Shown here piece by piece: positions 7,368 through 14,620 of a DNA stretch of 15,050 nt; position 1 is the first letter of the stretch; every line of letters begins with the position of its first letter. A program made the position numbers and the translations under genes. Location of the stretch: assembly GCA_964609305.1 (NCBI GenBank), contig CAZSRK010000054.1, positions 1 to 15,050 on the forward strand. Reading direction: 5' to 3'. The notes beneath the pieces are model-generated. The model ran no database searches, was not told the origin of the DNA, and was given only the letters and a program-made list of their open reading frames with translations. This DNA is from CAKSXP01 sp964609305. Its GTDB lineage: Bacteria; Bacillota; Clostridia; Oscillospirales; Oscillospiraceae.

Positions 7368-8476
7368 ACGGGCTTTACGGCCTGATATATGCATTCCGCT
7401 CGTCGGAAAAGCTCGGGGAGCTGGTCGCGCAGAGAACCAGCGCCGCTATCCCCGTCTGCGGCCGGTACAGGGCGATCGACTTCTCTCTATCGATGCTGAC
7501 AAACGCCGGCGTCCGCGGAGTCGGGGTCATAATGCAGAAAAACTATCAGTCGCTGCTCGACCATCTGGGCAGCGGTAAGGAGTGGGACCTCAGCCGTCAC
7601 AGCGGCGGTCTCCAGATCCTGCCGCCGTTTGGCCTTCCGGAGGCTCGGCAGGGTGATTACCGCGGCTGTATGGAGGCGCTGTCCGCCGTTGGCAGCGTTA
7701 TATCCGAGGTAAAGCGGGAGCATGTCGCGCTAATGCACGGAAACATGGTGGCGAACGTCGATCTTGAGGACGTGCTGCGCGCGCATGTGGATTCCGGCGC
7801 CGATGTGACGGCGGTCTGCCGTGCCGGGGGCACGTCGCAGGAGCATAACGAATTTATGATAGACTCCGGTGGCAGGTGTACAAAACTGCTGTGCGGCCGG
7901 AAAAACCCGGGGGAGGGGTTTACAGGGCTTTCCGTCTATATCGTGAAGCGGCAGGTGCTCCTGCGCCTGATAGCTGACTGTGAGGCGCAGGGGCTGCGCC
8001 GCTTCCACCGCGACGCGCTCCAGGGTTTTATAAACGGAGGAGGACATGTCAGGGTATATGTCAGCCCTGACTATGCAAGGCATATAAACACCGTCGGGGA
8101 ATACATGGCCGTGAATATGGATATGCTTGAAAAAGCGCACCGGGACTCGCTTTTCCCAGTCTCTCGCCCCGTCAGGTCGAAAGAACGCGCGGACGTGAGC
8201 ACCTATTACGGCCGGAACGCCGTCTCCCGCCGCAGCCTGATCGCCGACGGCTGTTTTGTAGAGGGAGACGTCGAGGAATGTGTCATTTTCAGCGGGGTAC
8301 GTCTGGGCCGGGGCGCTATACTGCGCCGCTGCGTCGTGATGCAGGACTGCATTGTCGGCGAGCAGTCAATACTTAAAAACGTGATAGCAGACAAAACCGC
8401 ACAGATAGGGCCCTATACGACTTTGACAGGAAGCAGAAATCTTCCTCTTGTAATACCCAAGGCGGAGACTGTATAA
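7364..8476 (+). CDS. glgD: GlgD, regulatory-type ADP-glucose pyrophosphorylase subunit
   Basis: The 370-residue protein is a GlgC paralogue that lacks the catalytic signature. Its N-terminus (MNGLYGLIYAFR) has no glycine-rich NTP loop, the position of the GlgC catalytic aspartate is Asn127 (LMHGNMVANVD), and the YWRDVGT motif is replaced by YARHINTVG (237-245). The fold markers CGRYRAIDFSLS (32-43) and the C-terminal beta-helix repeats (about 285-355) remain. In Firmicutes GlgD forms a mixed tetramer with GlgC and raises its activity; that role is taken from the family. GGAGGAGG (7346-7353) lies 10 bases before the ATG inside the end of glgC. The gene fits this operon position exactly. Confidence 0.94.
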   Translation: MNGLYGLIYAFRSSEKLGELVAQRTSAAIPVCGRYRAIDFSLSMLTNAGVRGVGVIMQKNYQSLLDHLGSGKEWDLSRHSGGLQILPPFGLPEARQGDYRGCMEALSAVGSVISEVKREHVALMHGNMVANVDLEDVLRAHVDSGADVTAVCRAGGTSQEHNEFMIDSGGRCTKLLCGRKNPGEGFTGLSVYIVKRQVLLRLIADCEAQGLRRFHRDALQGFINGGGHVRVYVSPDYARHINTVGEYMAVNMDMLEKAHRDSLFPVSRPVRSKERADVSTYYGRNAVSRRSLIADGCFVEGDVEECVIFSGVRLGRGAILRRCVVMQDCIVGEQSILKNVIADKTAQIGPYTTLTGSRNLPLVIPKAETV

Positions 8477-8483
8477 TGAAAGG

Positions 8484-8501
8484 AGCGGCGGCATTACCGC
8501 T
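8484..8501 (+). promoter_or_regulatory. Hairpin between the glgP Shine-Dalgarno and start codon
   Basis: AGCGG (8484-8488) can pair with CCGCT (8497-8501) around an 8-base loop. The stem begins at the end of the AAAGGAG ribosome-binding site and ends 2 bases before the ATG. If formed, it would shorten the effective 18-base spacing, while hiding part of the Shine-Dalgarno. A short stem of this kind may also be chance. Confidence 0.3.
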
Positions 8502-8503
8502 GC

Positions 8504-10894
8504 ATGGTGACTATGAAAAATATTTCCGCAACACAGATGCAGGAGCTGCTGGAGGATAAGCTCCGCGCCTATTTCGGCGTGACGGGGCGCGAGGCGAGCG
8601 ATACGCAGGTGTTCTGCGCCTGCGCGATGGCGGTGCGCGAGAGCATGTCGCGTGAGAGCGCGGCCGAGCACCACGAACAGGAGCGGCAGGTACACTACAT
8701 GTCCATGGAGTTTTTGCTCGGACGCTCGCTTGAGAAAAACGCCTATAACCTCGGTGTCCTGGACCCGCTGCGGCAGGCGCTTGAGAGCATGGGGCGCGAG
8801 CCGTCGGAGATATTCGAGTGCGAGCCGGATGCCGGCCTCGGCAATGGCGGCCTCGGCAGGCTTGCCGCCTGCTTCATGGACTCGTGCGCTACCCTCGGCC
8901 TTCCGGTGACGGGCTATTCCATCTGTTATGAAAACGGAATGTTCCGGCAGAAGATCGAATACGGAGGCCAGCGGGAGCTTGCCGACGAGTGGCTCGCCGT
9001 GGGAGGAAGCTGGCTCGTGCCAAGGTATGAGGACGCCGTTGAGGTTCGCTTTGGCGGCCGTGTGGAGCCGAGCTGGGATTGCCGCGGGAATTACCGCGCG
9101 GAGCTCAAGGATTACCAGAGCGTCATCGCGCTGCCGCGGGATATGCTGATCTCGGGCTATGACGGCGGCCGGATAAACCGTCTGCGCCTGTGGGAGGCAA
9201 GATCGCCCAGCCAGCTTGACATGTTCCTGTTTTCCAGCGGGAAATATGTCGAATCGATGCAGTCGCGAACGCTTGCCGAGGTCATAACCAAGGTGCTGTA
9301 TCCCGCAGACGACCATATCGAGGGCAAGAAGCTGCGTCTCAAGCAGCAGTATTTTTTCGTCTCCGCCACAGCGCAGTCGATCGTGCGCGATTACAGAAAG
9401 CGGTATGGTACGGTCACCGGATTTGAGGGGAAAAACGTCATACAGATCAACGACACGCATCCCGCGCTTGTTATTCCGGAACTGATGCGCATATTCATGG
9501 ATGAGGACGGCCTTGGCTGGGACGAGGCATGGGACATCGTCTCGGCCAGTACCGCATATACGAACCACACGATAATGCAGGAGGCGCTCGAAGCGTGGCC
9601 ACAGGGGCTTGTGCAGCAGCTCATGCCGCGAGTGTGGGACATCATCGTCGAGATCGACCGCCGCTGGAGGCTCTGGCTCATGCGGGAGAAGGACGGCGTG
9701 GAGGAGAAGATCCTGCCGAACCTTGTCATAAACTCCGGCATGGTGTATATGGCAAATATCTGTCAGGCGGTGTGCTTCCGCATAAACGGCGTGTCGGTCC
9801 TGCACGGCAGCATCCTGAAGAAAAAACTGTTCAGGGATGTTTACGAAAAGCGGCCGGAGCGATATACTTTCATTACAAACGGCATAGACCATCGGCGCTG
9901 GCTCAGCCAGTGTAACAGCGAGCTGAGCGGGCTTATCAGCTCGCTGATAGGCGACGGCTGGCTGCGTCAGGCGCAGCAGCTTGGACAGCTTCGCCGCTTT
10001 GAGAATGACGGATCGGTCCTCGATGCGCTGCGTATGGTAAAGCAGCGCTGCAAGGACAGCTTCGCCGACTGGGTACTCAGACAGGGCGGCCCGGCCCTGG
10101 ACACCCAGGCGGTGCTCGACGTGCATGTCAAGCGGCTGCATGAATATAAGCGGCAGCTGCTGTGTGCGATGCTGATAACCCATCTGCAGCACCGCATCCA
10201 TGACGACCCCGACGCGCCTTTCCTTCCCCGCACTTTCGTATTCGCGGGAAAGGCGGCACCAGGGTACACGGTGGCAAAGCGTATTATACAGCTTATAAAT
10301 TCGCTTTCGCGCGACGTCGCCGGCGACAGGCTCTGCCGCGGCAGGCTCCAGGTTGCGTTTCTGGAAAATTACCGCGTGACCATGGCCGAGAAACTCATGC
10401 CCGCGGCGCAGGTATCCGAACAGATATCCTGTGCAGGGATGGAGGCCTCCGGGACCGACAACATGAAGCTTATGATGAACGGCACCGTCACGATCGGCAC
10501 GCTCGATGGCGCGAATGTGGAGATGTATTCGCTTCTGGGCGATGAGAACATGTTCCTTTTCGGTCTGCGGGCAGAGGATATCGCGGCGCTGCGGCGGGAG
10601 GACTATACCCCGCGGCCGTCAGAGGCGGCCGGCCGTGTCCTGGATCGGTTCAGCCACGGGTTTTCCGACGGGGAGAGCTATTCCGACCTTGTCTCCGGCC
10701 TGCTTTACGGAGGGGATCAATATATGTTGCTTGCGGATTTTGACAGCTATGTTGCCGCGCACGACGACCTTTACGCCTGCCTTTCCAACGAAAGGGAGAG
10801 CGCAAGGATGTCGCTTGTTAATATTGCAGAGAGCGGTGTTTTCGCATCGGACCGCGCCTGCGCGCAGTATGCAAGAGAGATCTGGAGGGTGTAA
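8504..10894 (+). CDS. glgP: Glycogen/maltodextrin phosphorylase
   Basis: GlgP is a PLP enzyme that releases glucose-1-phosphate from the ends of glycogen or maltodextrin. The 796-residue length is normal. Visible markers are YMSMEFLLGRSL (65-76), the glycine-rich GLGNGGLGRLAACFMDS (111-127), the substrate region HVKRLHEYKRQLL, and EASGTDNMKLMMNGTVTIG with the PLP-binding lysine at residue 655. Most relatives have Gly or Ser where this protein has Asp two residues before the methionine of NMK (GTDNMK); the effect is unknown. Start choice: ATG 8504 is the first in-frame start after the glgD stop, but the only Shine-Dalgarno (AAAGGAG, 8479-8485) is 18 bases away with a small hairpin between. ATG 8513 is an alternative. 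It lies 27 bases after glgD and 8 bases before the next gene. Confidence 0.95.
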   Translation: MVTMKNISATQMQELLEDKLRAYFGVTGREASDTQVFCACAMAVRESMSRESAAEHHEQERQVHYMSMEFLLGRSLEKNAYNLGVLDPLRQALESMGREPSEIFECEPDAGLGNGGLGRLAACFMDSCATLGLPVTGYSICYENGMFRQKIEYGGQRELADEWLAVGGSWLVPRYEDAVEVRFGGRVEPSWDCRGNYRAELKDYQSVIALPRDMLISGYDGGRINRLRLWEARSPSQLDMFLFSSGKYVESMQSRTLAEVITKVLYPADDHIEGKKLRLKQQYFFVSATAQSIVRDYRKRYGTVTGFEGKNVIQINDTHPALVIPELMRIFMDEDGLGWDEAWDIVSASTAYTNHTIMQEALEAWPQGLVQQLMPRVWDIIVEIDRRWRLWLMREKDGVEEKILPNLVINSGMVYMANICQAVCFRINGVSVLHGSILKKKLFRDVYEKRPERYTFITNGIDHRRWLSQCNSELSGLISSLIGDGWLRQAQQLGQLRRFENDGSVLDALRMVKQRCKDSFADWVLRQGGPALDTQAVLDVHVKRLHEYKRQLLCAMLITHLQHRIHDDPDAPFLPRTFVFAGKAAPGYTVAKRIIQLINSLSRDVAGDRLCRGRLQVAFLENYRVTMAEKLMPAAQVSEQISCAGMEASGTDNMKLMMNGTVTIGTLDGANVEMYSLLGDENMFLFGLRAEDIAALRREDYTPRPSEAAGRVLDRFSHGFSDGESYSDLVSGLLYGGDQYMLLADFDSYVAAHDDLYACLSNERESARMSLVNIAESGVFASDRACAQYAREIWRV

Positions 10895-10902
10895 AAACAG
10901 CG

Positions 10903-12066
10903 ATGAACAAAAGAAAGACAGCAAAAAAGATCACGGCGGCGCTTCTTGTGGTGTGCCTTGCTCTTGCTTTTGCGGCCGTTATAACGCCGCAGGCACAGGC
11001 CGCAGGTCTGAACTTCATATCGATAAACGACACGCTGATAGACTATGCCTACGCCTACTATTCGGGCAGCAGCGTCTATGTCCCGGCGACACTGTTTTCA
11101 TATTTTGGCATCTATTACAGCTATTTTCAGGACAGCCAGACGGCCGCCCTCGTGACCAACTCGATACAGATATATTTCGAGCTTGAGAGCGGCAACACAT
11201 ATGACTCTGCGGATAATTATTACTCGGCGCAGGCGTATTACCTCTACGGCACGGTATATGTGCCCGTGGGCTTCATGTGCAGCACTTTCGGTCTGAGCTG
11301 GTCGACTATCACCGGCAGCAGCTATGGCAGCATAGTCAGGATAAAAAATTCTTCGGTCGTACTCAGTGACGATCAATTCCTGTCTGCCGCCACGCTGTCG
11401 ATGCAGTCAATGTACAATGCCTATTATGGCATAACCTCGCCCACGCCGGGCACGAGCGTCCCCGTCACTTCGGTGCCCACCGAGACGCCGGAGGTTACGC
11501 CCACGGAGTCGCCGTCGCCGACCCCGACGCCGGACCGCAGCGATACGTCCGTATATCTCTGCTTTGCCGGCCTGCCGGACGAGCAGCTTACAAGGTCGCT
11601 TTCGGCGCGCGGATATCCGGCGGCGTTCTTTCTAACGTCGGAGCAGGTATCTGCTGAGCCGGACACGGTACGTGCGCTGGTGGTGGACGGCTTTGCCATC
11701 GGAGTCTGGTTTGAGGACGAGCAGGGCTACGCCGATGCGGCGGAGGAGATACGCAAAAGGACGGGAATTTCGACGCTTCTGGTGACCTCGTCTCCGGAGG
11801 ATGCGCAGCTTTGCCGGGAATTTGCGCAGGAAAATTCCCTTGTATACTGGAACTGCGGCGTTACGGCGCAGCCGGAGCAGGACGGGGAGATGATAAGCTC
11901 GCCCGTGCCATACACCTCGCAGATCGAGCTTGAGCGTCTGCGCGCCGACGTTCTCATAAACCTGGAGCAGACGGAGACCGCCGCTGCCATTTCCGTACTT
12001 ACATACCTTGCCACGAACAGATTCACGGTTGCCGAAGTCAGGGAGACAACCGCGCCGGAGGTTTGA
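10903..12066 (+). CDS. Secreted protein: copper-amine-oxidase-like N-domain plus degenerate polysaccharide-deacetylase-like domain
   Basis: The 387-residue product begins with a clear Sec signal peptide (KRKTAKK, then a hydrophobic core, AQA cleavage near residue 33). Residues 36-155 are Tyr- and Ser-rich and hold two units of the kind VYVPATLFSYFGI (58-70) and VYVPVGFMCSTFGLSW (118-133), which resemble the copper amine oxidase N-domain repeat common in clostridial surface proteins. A Pro/Thr/Ser linker (179-214) follows. Residues 216-383 resemble a NodB/polysaccharide-deacetylase fold: VYLCFAGLP, then YPAAFFLTSEQV, then VDGFAIGVW. The catalytic TFDDGP-type motif is FAGLP here, and the metal-binding HxxxH after the 'G-F-x-I-G' strand is replaced by VWFED, so enzymatic activity is unlikely. 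The fold assignment is by eye and moderate. It may bind cell-wall or extracellular glycan. It is 8 bases after glgP and 4 before the nucleotidyltransferase. GGAGG (10884-10888) is 14 bases from the ATG. Confidence 0.75.
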   Translation: MNKRKTAKKITAALLVVCLALAFAAVITPQAQAAGLNFISINDTLIDYAYAYYSGSSVYVPATLFSYFGIYYSYFQDSQTAALVTNSIQIYFELESGNTYDSADNYYSAQAYYLYGTVYVPVGFMCSTFGLSWSTITGSSYGSIVRIKNSSVVLSDDQFLSAATLSMQSMYNAYYGITSPTPGTSVPVTSVPTETPEVTPTESPSPTPTPDRSDTSVYLCFAGLPDEQLTRSLSARGYPAAFFLTSEQVSAEPDTVRALVVDGFAIGVWFEDEQGYADAAEEIRKRTGISTLLVTSSPEDAQLCREFAQENSLVYWNCGVTAQPEQDGEMISSPVPYTSQIELERLRADVLINLEQTETAAAISVLTYLATNRFTVAEVRETTAPEV

Positions 12067-12070
12067 TATA

Positions 12071-12817
12071 ATGGAAAACAGAAAGAGACTCAAGGCCGTC
12101 GTTCTCGCGGCCGGAAAGGGCACGAGGCTGCACTCCGAGCAGTATGACCAGCCCAAGGTCATGCGGCTTGCCGCGGGAAGGCCGCTTTTGAGCTATGTGC
12201 TCGACGCACTGGATTTCATAGCACCGGAGGATACGATTATTGTTGTCGGATACCGGAAGGAACAGGTCATTTCCGCTTTCCAGGGCTACGCTTTCGCACA
12301 GCAGCGACAGCAGCTCGGCACGGGACATGCGGTCCTGTCGGCCTGGCCGCTGCTTGAGGGATATGACGGGGATGTGCTTATCTGCTGCGGCGATATGCCG
12401 CTTCTGACGCGGGAGAGCTATCTCGGGCTGTGCTCGGAGCATGAGAAAAACGGCGCCGTGTGTACGATCCTCAGCGGGACAAGCGACGTGCCGCTGCCTT
12501 ATGGCCGCATAATCCGCGACGCTGCCGGGCGCTTTGTGCGCGTGGTGGAGGAGAAGGACTGCACGCCGGAGCAGAGGCTGATTACCGAGCTCAACAGCGG
12601 CGTGTATGTGTTTCGTGCCGAAGCTCTCGGCACCGTACTGCCGGAGCTCAAAAGCGCCAACTCACAGGGCGAGTACTACCTGACCGACGCGCCGGAGCTC
12701 ATGGCCGCGAAAGGCGGCCGTATCTGCGCATACAGGCGTGACCTGGGGCTTGAGATAATCGGTGTGAACACCCCGGAGCAGCTTGAGCTGGCCGGGCAGA
12801 TACTTGCCGCGAGATAA
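12071..12817 (+). CDS. One-domain GlmU-like sugar-1-phosphate nucleotidyltransferase
   Basis: The 248-residue product matches the N-terminal uridylyltransferase half of GlmU: VLAAGKGTRLHSE (11-23), QPKVMRLAAGRPLL (27-40), QQLGTGHAV (80-88), CCGDMPLL (106-112, catalytic Asp108), YGRIIRD (144-150), VVEEKD (158-163), the LNSGVYVF region (174-181), SQGEYYLTD (198-206) and GVNTPEQL (231-238). Full-length GlmU (about 450 residues) continues with a left-handed beta-helix acetyltransferase; here the protein stops right after domain one. A UTP:GlcNAc-1-phosphate activity is suggested by the motifs, but the sugar and nucleotide are not proven, and the glycogen neighbours leave glucose-1-phosphate possible. 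GGAGG (12057-12061) lies 9 bases before this ATG, which is why longer in-frame starts inside the preceding gene are rejected. It follows that gene by 4 bases. Confidence 0.88.
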   Translation: MENRKRLKAVVLAAGKGTRLHSEQYDQPKVMRLAAGRPLLSYVLDALDFIAPEDTIIVVGYRKEQVISAFQGYAFAQQRQQLGTGHAVLSAWPLLEGYDGDVLICCGDMPLLTRESYLGLCSEHEKNGAVCTILSGTSDVPLPYGRIIRDAAGRFVRVVEEKDCTPEQRLITELNSGVYVFRAEALGTVLPELKSANSQGEYYLTDAPELMAAKGGRICAYRRDLGLEIIGVNTPEQLELAGQILAAR

Positions 12818-12851
12818 AGCGGTGATATCCATAAGGAGAGTATAAAGACAA

Positions 12852-13442
12852 ATGAAGAGAGAAAAGGGAGAGAAGAAAGAAAAAAGGGATCTGAAGGAAT
12901 ACCTTCAGCTTTTCCTTACCTTTGCGCAGGTGGGGGTCATGACTTTCGGCGGCGGCTATGCGATGCTGCCGATACTCCAGCGCGAGGTCGTTGAGAGAAG
13001 GCATTGGGCCACCGAGGAGGAGCTGACGGACTATTTCGCGATAGGCCAGTGTACGCCCGGCGTCATAGCCGTCAACACGGCGACCTTCATCGGGTATAAC
13101 AGGCGCGGCGTGGCCGGCGGGATAATTGCGACGCTCGGCGTCGTGTTCCCGTCGCTGGTCATAATACTGCTGCTGGCCGCGGTCATAACCAACTTTGCGG
13201 AGTTGACCTGGGTCAAGAACGCGTTTGCCGGCGTGCGCGTGTGCGTCTGCGTTCTTATCTTCAACTCGGTGCTCAAGCTGATAAAAAGCTCGGTCGTTGA
13301 CGCAGCCACGGGCGTCATTTTTGTCCTGGTGATGGTCGGGGCCTGCGTTTTCGATGTATCTCCGGTCATATTCGTGCTTGCCGCGGCGGTCGCCGGCATC
13401 AGCATAAGCCTTATCAGGCAGAGAGGGGGCGCGCGCCGGTGA
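12852..13442 (+). CDS. Chromate transporter family protein, half-size subunit 1
   Basis: This 196-residue membrane protein is a single CHR domain. After a highly charged cytoplasmic start (residues 1-15) it has FGGGYAMLP (32-40) and QCTPGVIAVNTATFIGY (66-82), the two family signatures, followed by several hydrophobic segments (about 88-115, 123-145, 153-187). Full-size ChrA proteins contain two such domains; short-chain members work as pairs of separate proteins, and the second half follows directly. Family members are named for chromate export, but in anaerobic gut Clostridia the natural substrate is unknown, so chromate resistance should not be assumed. AAGGAG (12833-12838) is 13 bases before ATG. 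It is 34 bases after the nucleotidyltransferase, the largest gap in this gene run. Confidence 0.9.
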   Translation: MKREKGEKKEKRDLKEYLQLFLTFAQVGVMTFGGGYAMLPILQREVVERRHWATEEELTDYFAIGQCTPGVIAVNTATFIGYNRRGVAGGIIATLGVVFPSLVIILLLAAVITNFAELTWVKNAFAGVRVCVCVLIFNSVLKLIKSSVVDAATGVIFVLVMVGACVFDVSPVIFVLAAAVAGISISLIRQRGGARR

Positions 13443-14011
13443 TCTTCCTCAGGCTGTTTTATGAGTTTTTCAAAACGGGGCTCTTCGCCGTCGGTGGCGG
13501 CCTTGCAACGCTGCCGTTTTTGAGTGATATGGCCGACGCAACGGGCTGGTTCACACAGGAAATGCTCGCGAACATGATCGCCGTTTCCGAATCCACACCC
13601 GGGCCGATAGGCATCAACATGGCGACCTATGTCGGGTACATAACCGCTTCCATACCCGGCGCAGTCATAGCCACGCTGGGTATCGTCACGCCCTCTATCA
13701 TCGTCATTCTTATAATCGCCAGATTCCTGCGCAGCTTCCATGACAACCGTTTCGTCGTGTCTGCGTTTTACGGCCTGCGCCCGGCGTCCAGCGGCCTGAT
13801 CGCAGCGGCGGGACTGTCTGTTTGCGCAATTGCCCTGTTCAACGCGGGGGAAGAGTTTGGCCTTGCCCTGTTCAACTGGAAAGCGATCGCGCTGTGTGTT
13901 TTCCTTCTGGTGTTCACGCGCTGGGTCAAGCCGACCAAAAATCTGCACCCGATAATTTTTATCCTGTTTTCCGCCGTCGTAGGGATAGTTTTTAATTTTA
14001 CGGGAGCATAA
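13439..14011 (+). CDS. Chromate transporter family protein, half-size subunit 2
   Basis: The 190-residue partner of the preceding protein carries the same signatures in the second-half form: VGGGLATLP (18-26) and ESTPGPIGINMATYVGY (51-67), and a hydrophobic pattern suggesting five or six membrane segments. It begins with GTG, overlapping the stop of the first subunit as GTGA, with GAGAGGGGG (13421-13429) 9 bases upstream; this argues for coupled, equal synthesis. The two together correspond to one bidomain ChrA. It is the last gene of the run; no ordinary terminator lies between its stop and the repeat region that starts 18 bases later. Confidence 0.9.
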   Translation: MIFLRLFYEFFKTGLFAVGGGLATLPFLSDMADATGWFTQEMLANMIAVSESTPGPIGINMATYVGYITASIPGAVIATLGIVTPSIIVILIIARFLRSFHDNRFVVSAFYGLRPASSGLIAAAGLSVCAIALFNAGEEFGLALFNWKAIALCVFLLVFTRWVKPTKNLHPIIFILFSAVVGIVFNFTGA

Positions 14012-14078
14012 ATGCGGCGCAAAAGGTTTTTCTTTTATATTAAGCGTTTGCTTAACGAAGCTTGTTACCCTTCGGGGA

Positions 14079-14109
14079 GGTACTTTTCTTTGTTTGAAAG
14101 AAAAGTACC
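14079..14109 (+). repeat. 13-bp perfect hairpin in the left arm
   Basis: GGTACTTTTCTTT (14079-14091) pairs perfectly with AAAGAAAAGTACC (14097-14109) around a GTTTG loop. The same structure sits in the right arm at 14970-15000. There is no T-run after it, so it is not a standard terminator. Confidence 0.85.
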
Positions 14110-14122
14110 CAAAAGAAGCAAA

Positions 14123-14157
14123 CCAAAGGGGGACGGCTTGCGAAAGTCCCCCTTTGG
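14123..14157 (+). repeat. 12-bp perfect hairpin in the left arm
   Basis: CCAAAGGGGGAC (14123-14134) pairs perfectly with GTCCCCCTTTGG (14146-14157) around an 11-base loop. The right-arm copy is at 14922-14956. Together with the 13-bp hairpin upstream it gives each arm a two-hairpin core. Confidence 0.85.
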
Positions 14158-14328
14158 AAACCCCCTCCTAAGGGATGACCGGGAACATCTGAAAATGGCA
14201 CAGCAGTTTCCGGGGCGAAATGGCAAGTGCAGATCTGTACGTATGAACAACCGCGCTGCTCCCGCTACGCGCGGAAATCGTTTTGCTGAGGATAAACAGC
14301 ACCTCAGAGCGAGCATCATCCATCCCCG

Positions 14329-14370
14329 GGAGAGGAAAACGAAACGTTTCATGTTTTATTTTCTCCTTTT
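14329..14370 (+). terminator. Possible weak terminator-like hairpin
   Basis: GGAGAGGAAAAC (14329-14340) can pair with GTTTTATTTTCTCC (14353-14366) with wobbles and a bulge, enclosing the 10-base palindrome GAAACGTTTC (14341-14350), and is followed by only four T. It is the nearest thing to a terminator for the glycogen-chromate run, but it lies over 300 bases past the last stop. It may just be part of the repeat structure. Confidence 0.3.
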
Positions 14371-14544
14371 GCAAGAACGAAACTTGTTTAACTCCGTAGG
14401 GTCACTTTTCTTGCGCCTGCAAGAAAAGTAACCAAAAGAACAGGCTCAAGGGGTTCAAGGGGTACGACGTCAGAAGAAGCTCGCTGCATTACGTTTCCGC
14501 AGGAACTGCGAAAACTTCATATCCGCTCCCTCCTTCTTCCTTAC

Positions 14545-14572
14545 TCAAATCGAAACAGATGTTTCGATTTGA
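14545..14572 (+). repeat. 12-bp perfect hairpin at the centre of the inner element
   Basis: TCAAATCGAAAC (14545-14556) pairs perfectly with GTTTCGATTTGA (14561-14572) around AGAT. It lies near the middle of the whole palindromic region. No T-run of useful length follows. Confidence 0.8.
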
Positions 14573-14598
14573 AAAAGGACGAGCAGCGAAATGAGTGA

Positions 14599-14620
14599 GC
14601 AATCGGCTTTTGCCGGTTGC
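14599..14620 (+). repeat. 9-bp hairpin in the inner element
   Basis: GCAATCGGC (14599-14607) pairs with GCCGGTTGC (14612-14620), with one G-T wobble, around a TTTT loop. It is the second hairpin enclosed by the inner inverted repeat 14454-14471/14643-14660. Confidence 0.7.

Larger units (their letters stand above)
14029..14296 (+). repeat. Left arm of a large inverted repeat
   Basis: These 268 bases recur in reverse orientation at 14782-15050. I count about seven mismatches and one single-base indel, so about 97% identity; the outer 148 bases of each arm are identical. Within the arm, in order, are a TTAAGC/GCTTAA hairpin (14040-14055), ACGAAGCTTGTT (14055-14066), a 13-bp hairpin (14079-14109), a 12-bp hairpin (14123-14157), CCCCCTCC, and a 120-base tail. 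It carries no credible protein. Non-autonomous mobile repeat or REP-like composite are the likely classes; neither is proven. Confidence 0.9.

Noticed and set aside
8366..10201. A 611-codon open frame antisense to glgP
   Set aside because: It lies opposite a clear, full-length phosphorylase gene, has no recognisable domain, and is the usual result of GC-rich codon use leaving the antisense frame open.
12008..12070. Upstream in-frame extension of the nucleotidyltransferase
   Set aside because: It would lie inside the end of the preceding gene, adds residues with no family match, and the GGAGG at 12057-12061 is placed for ATG 12071.
14012..14431. A 139-codon frame starting right after the chromate transporter
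   Set aside because: It reads through the inverted-repeat arm and its hairpins; the mirror arm gives the same peptide, so its conservation comes from the DNA repeat.
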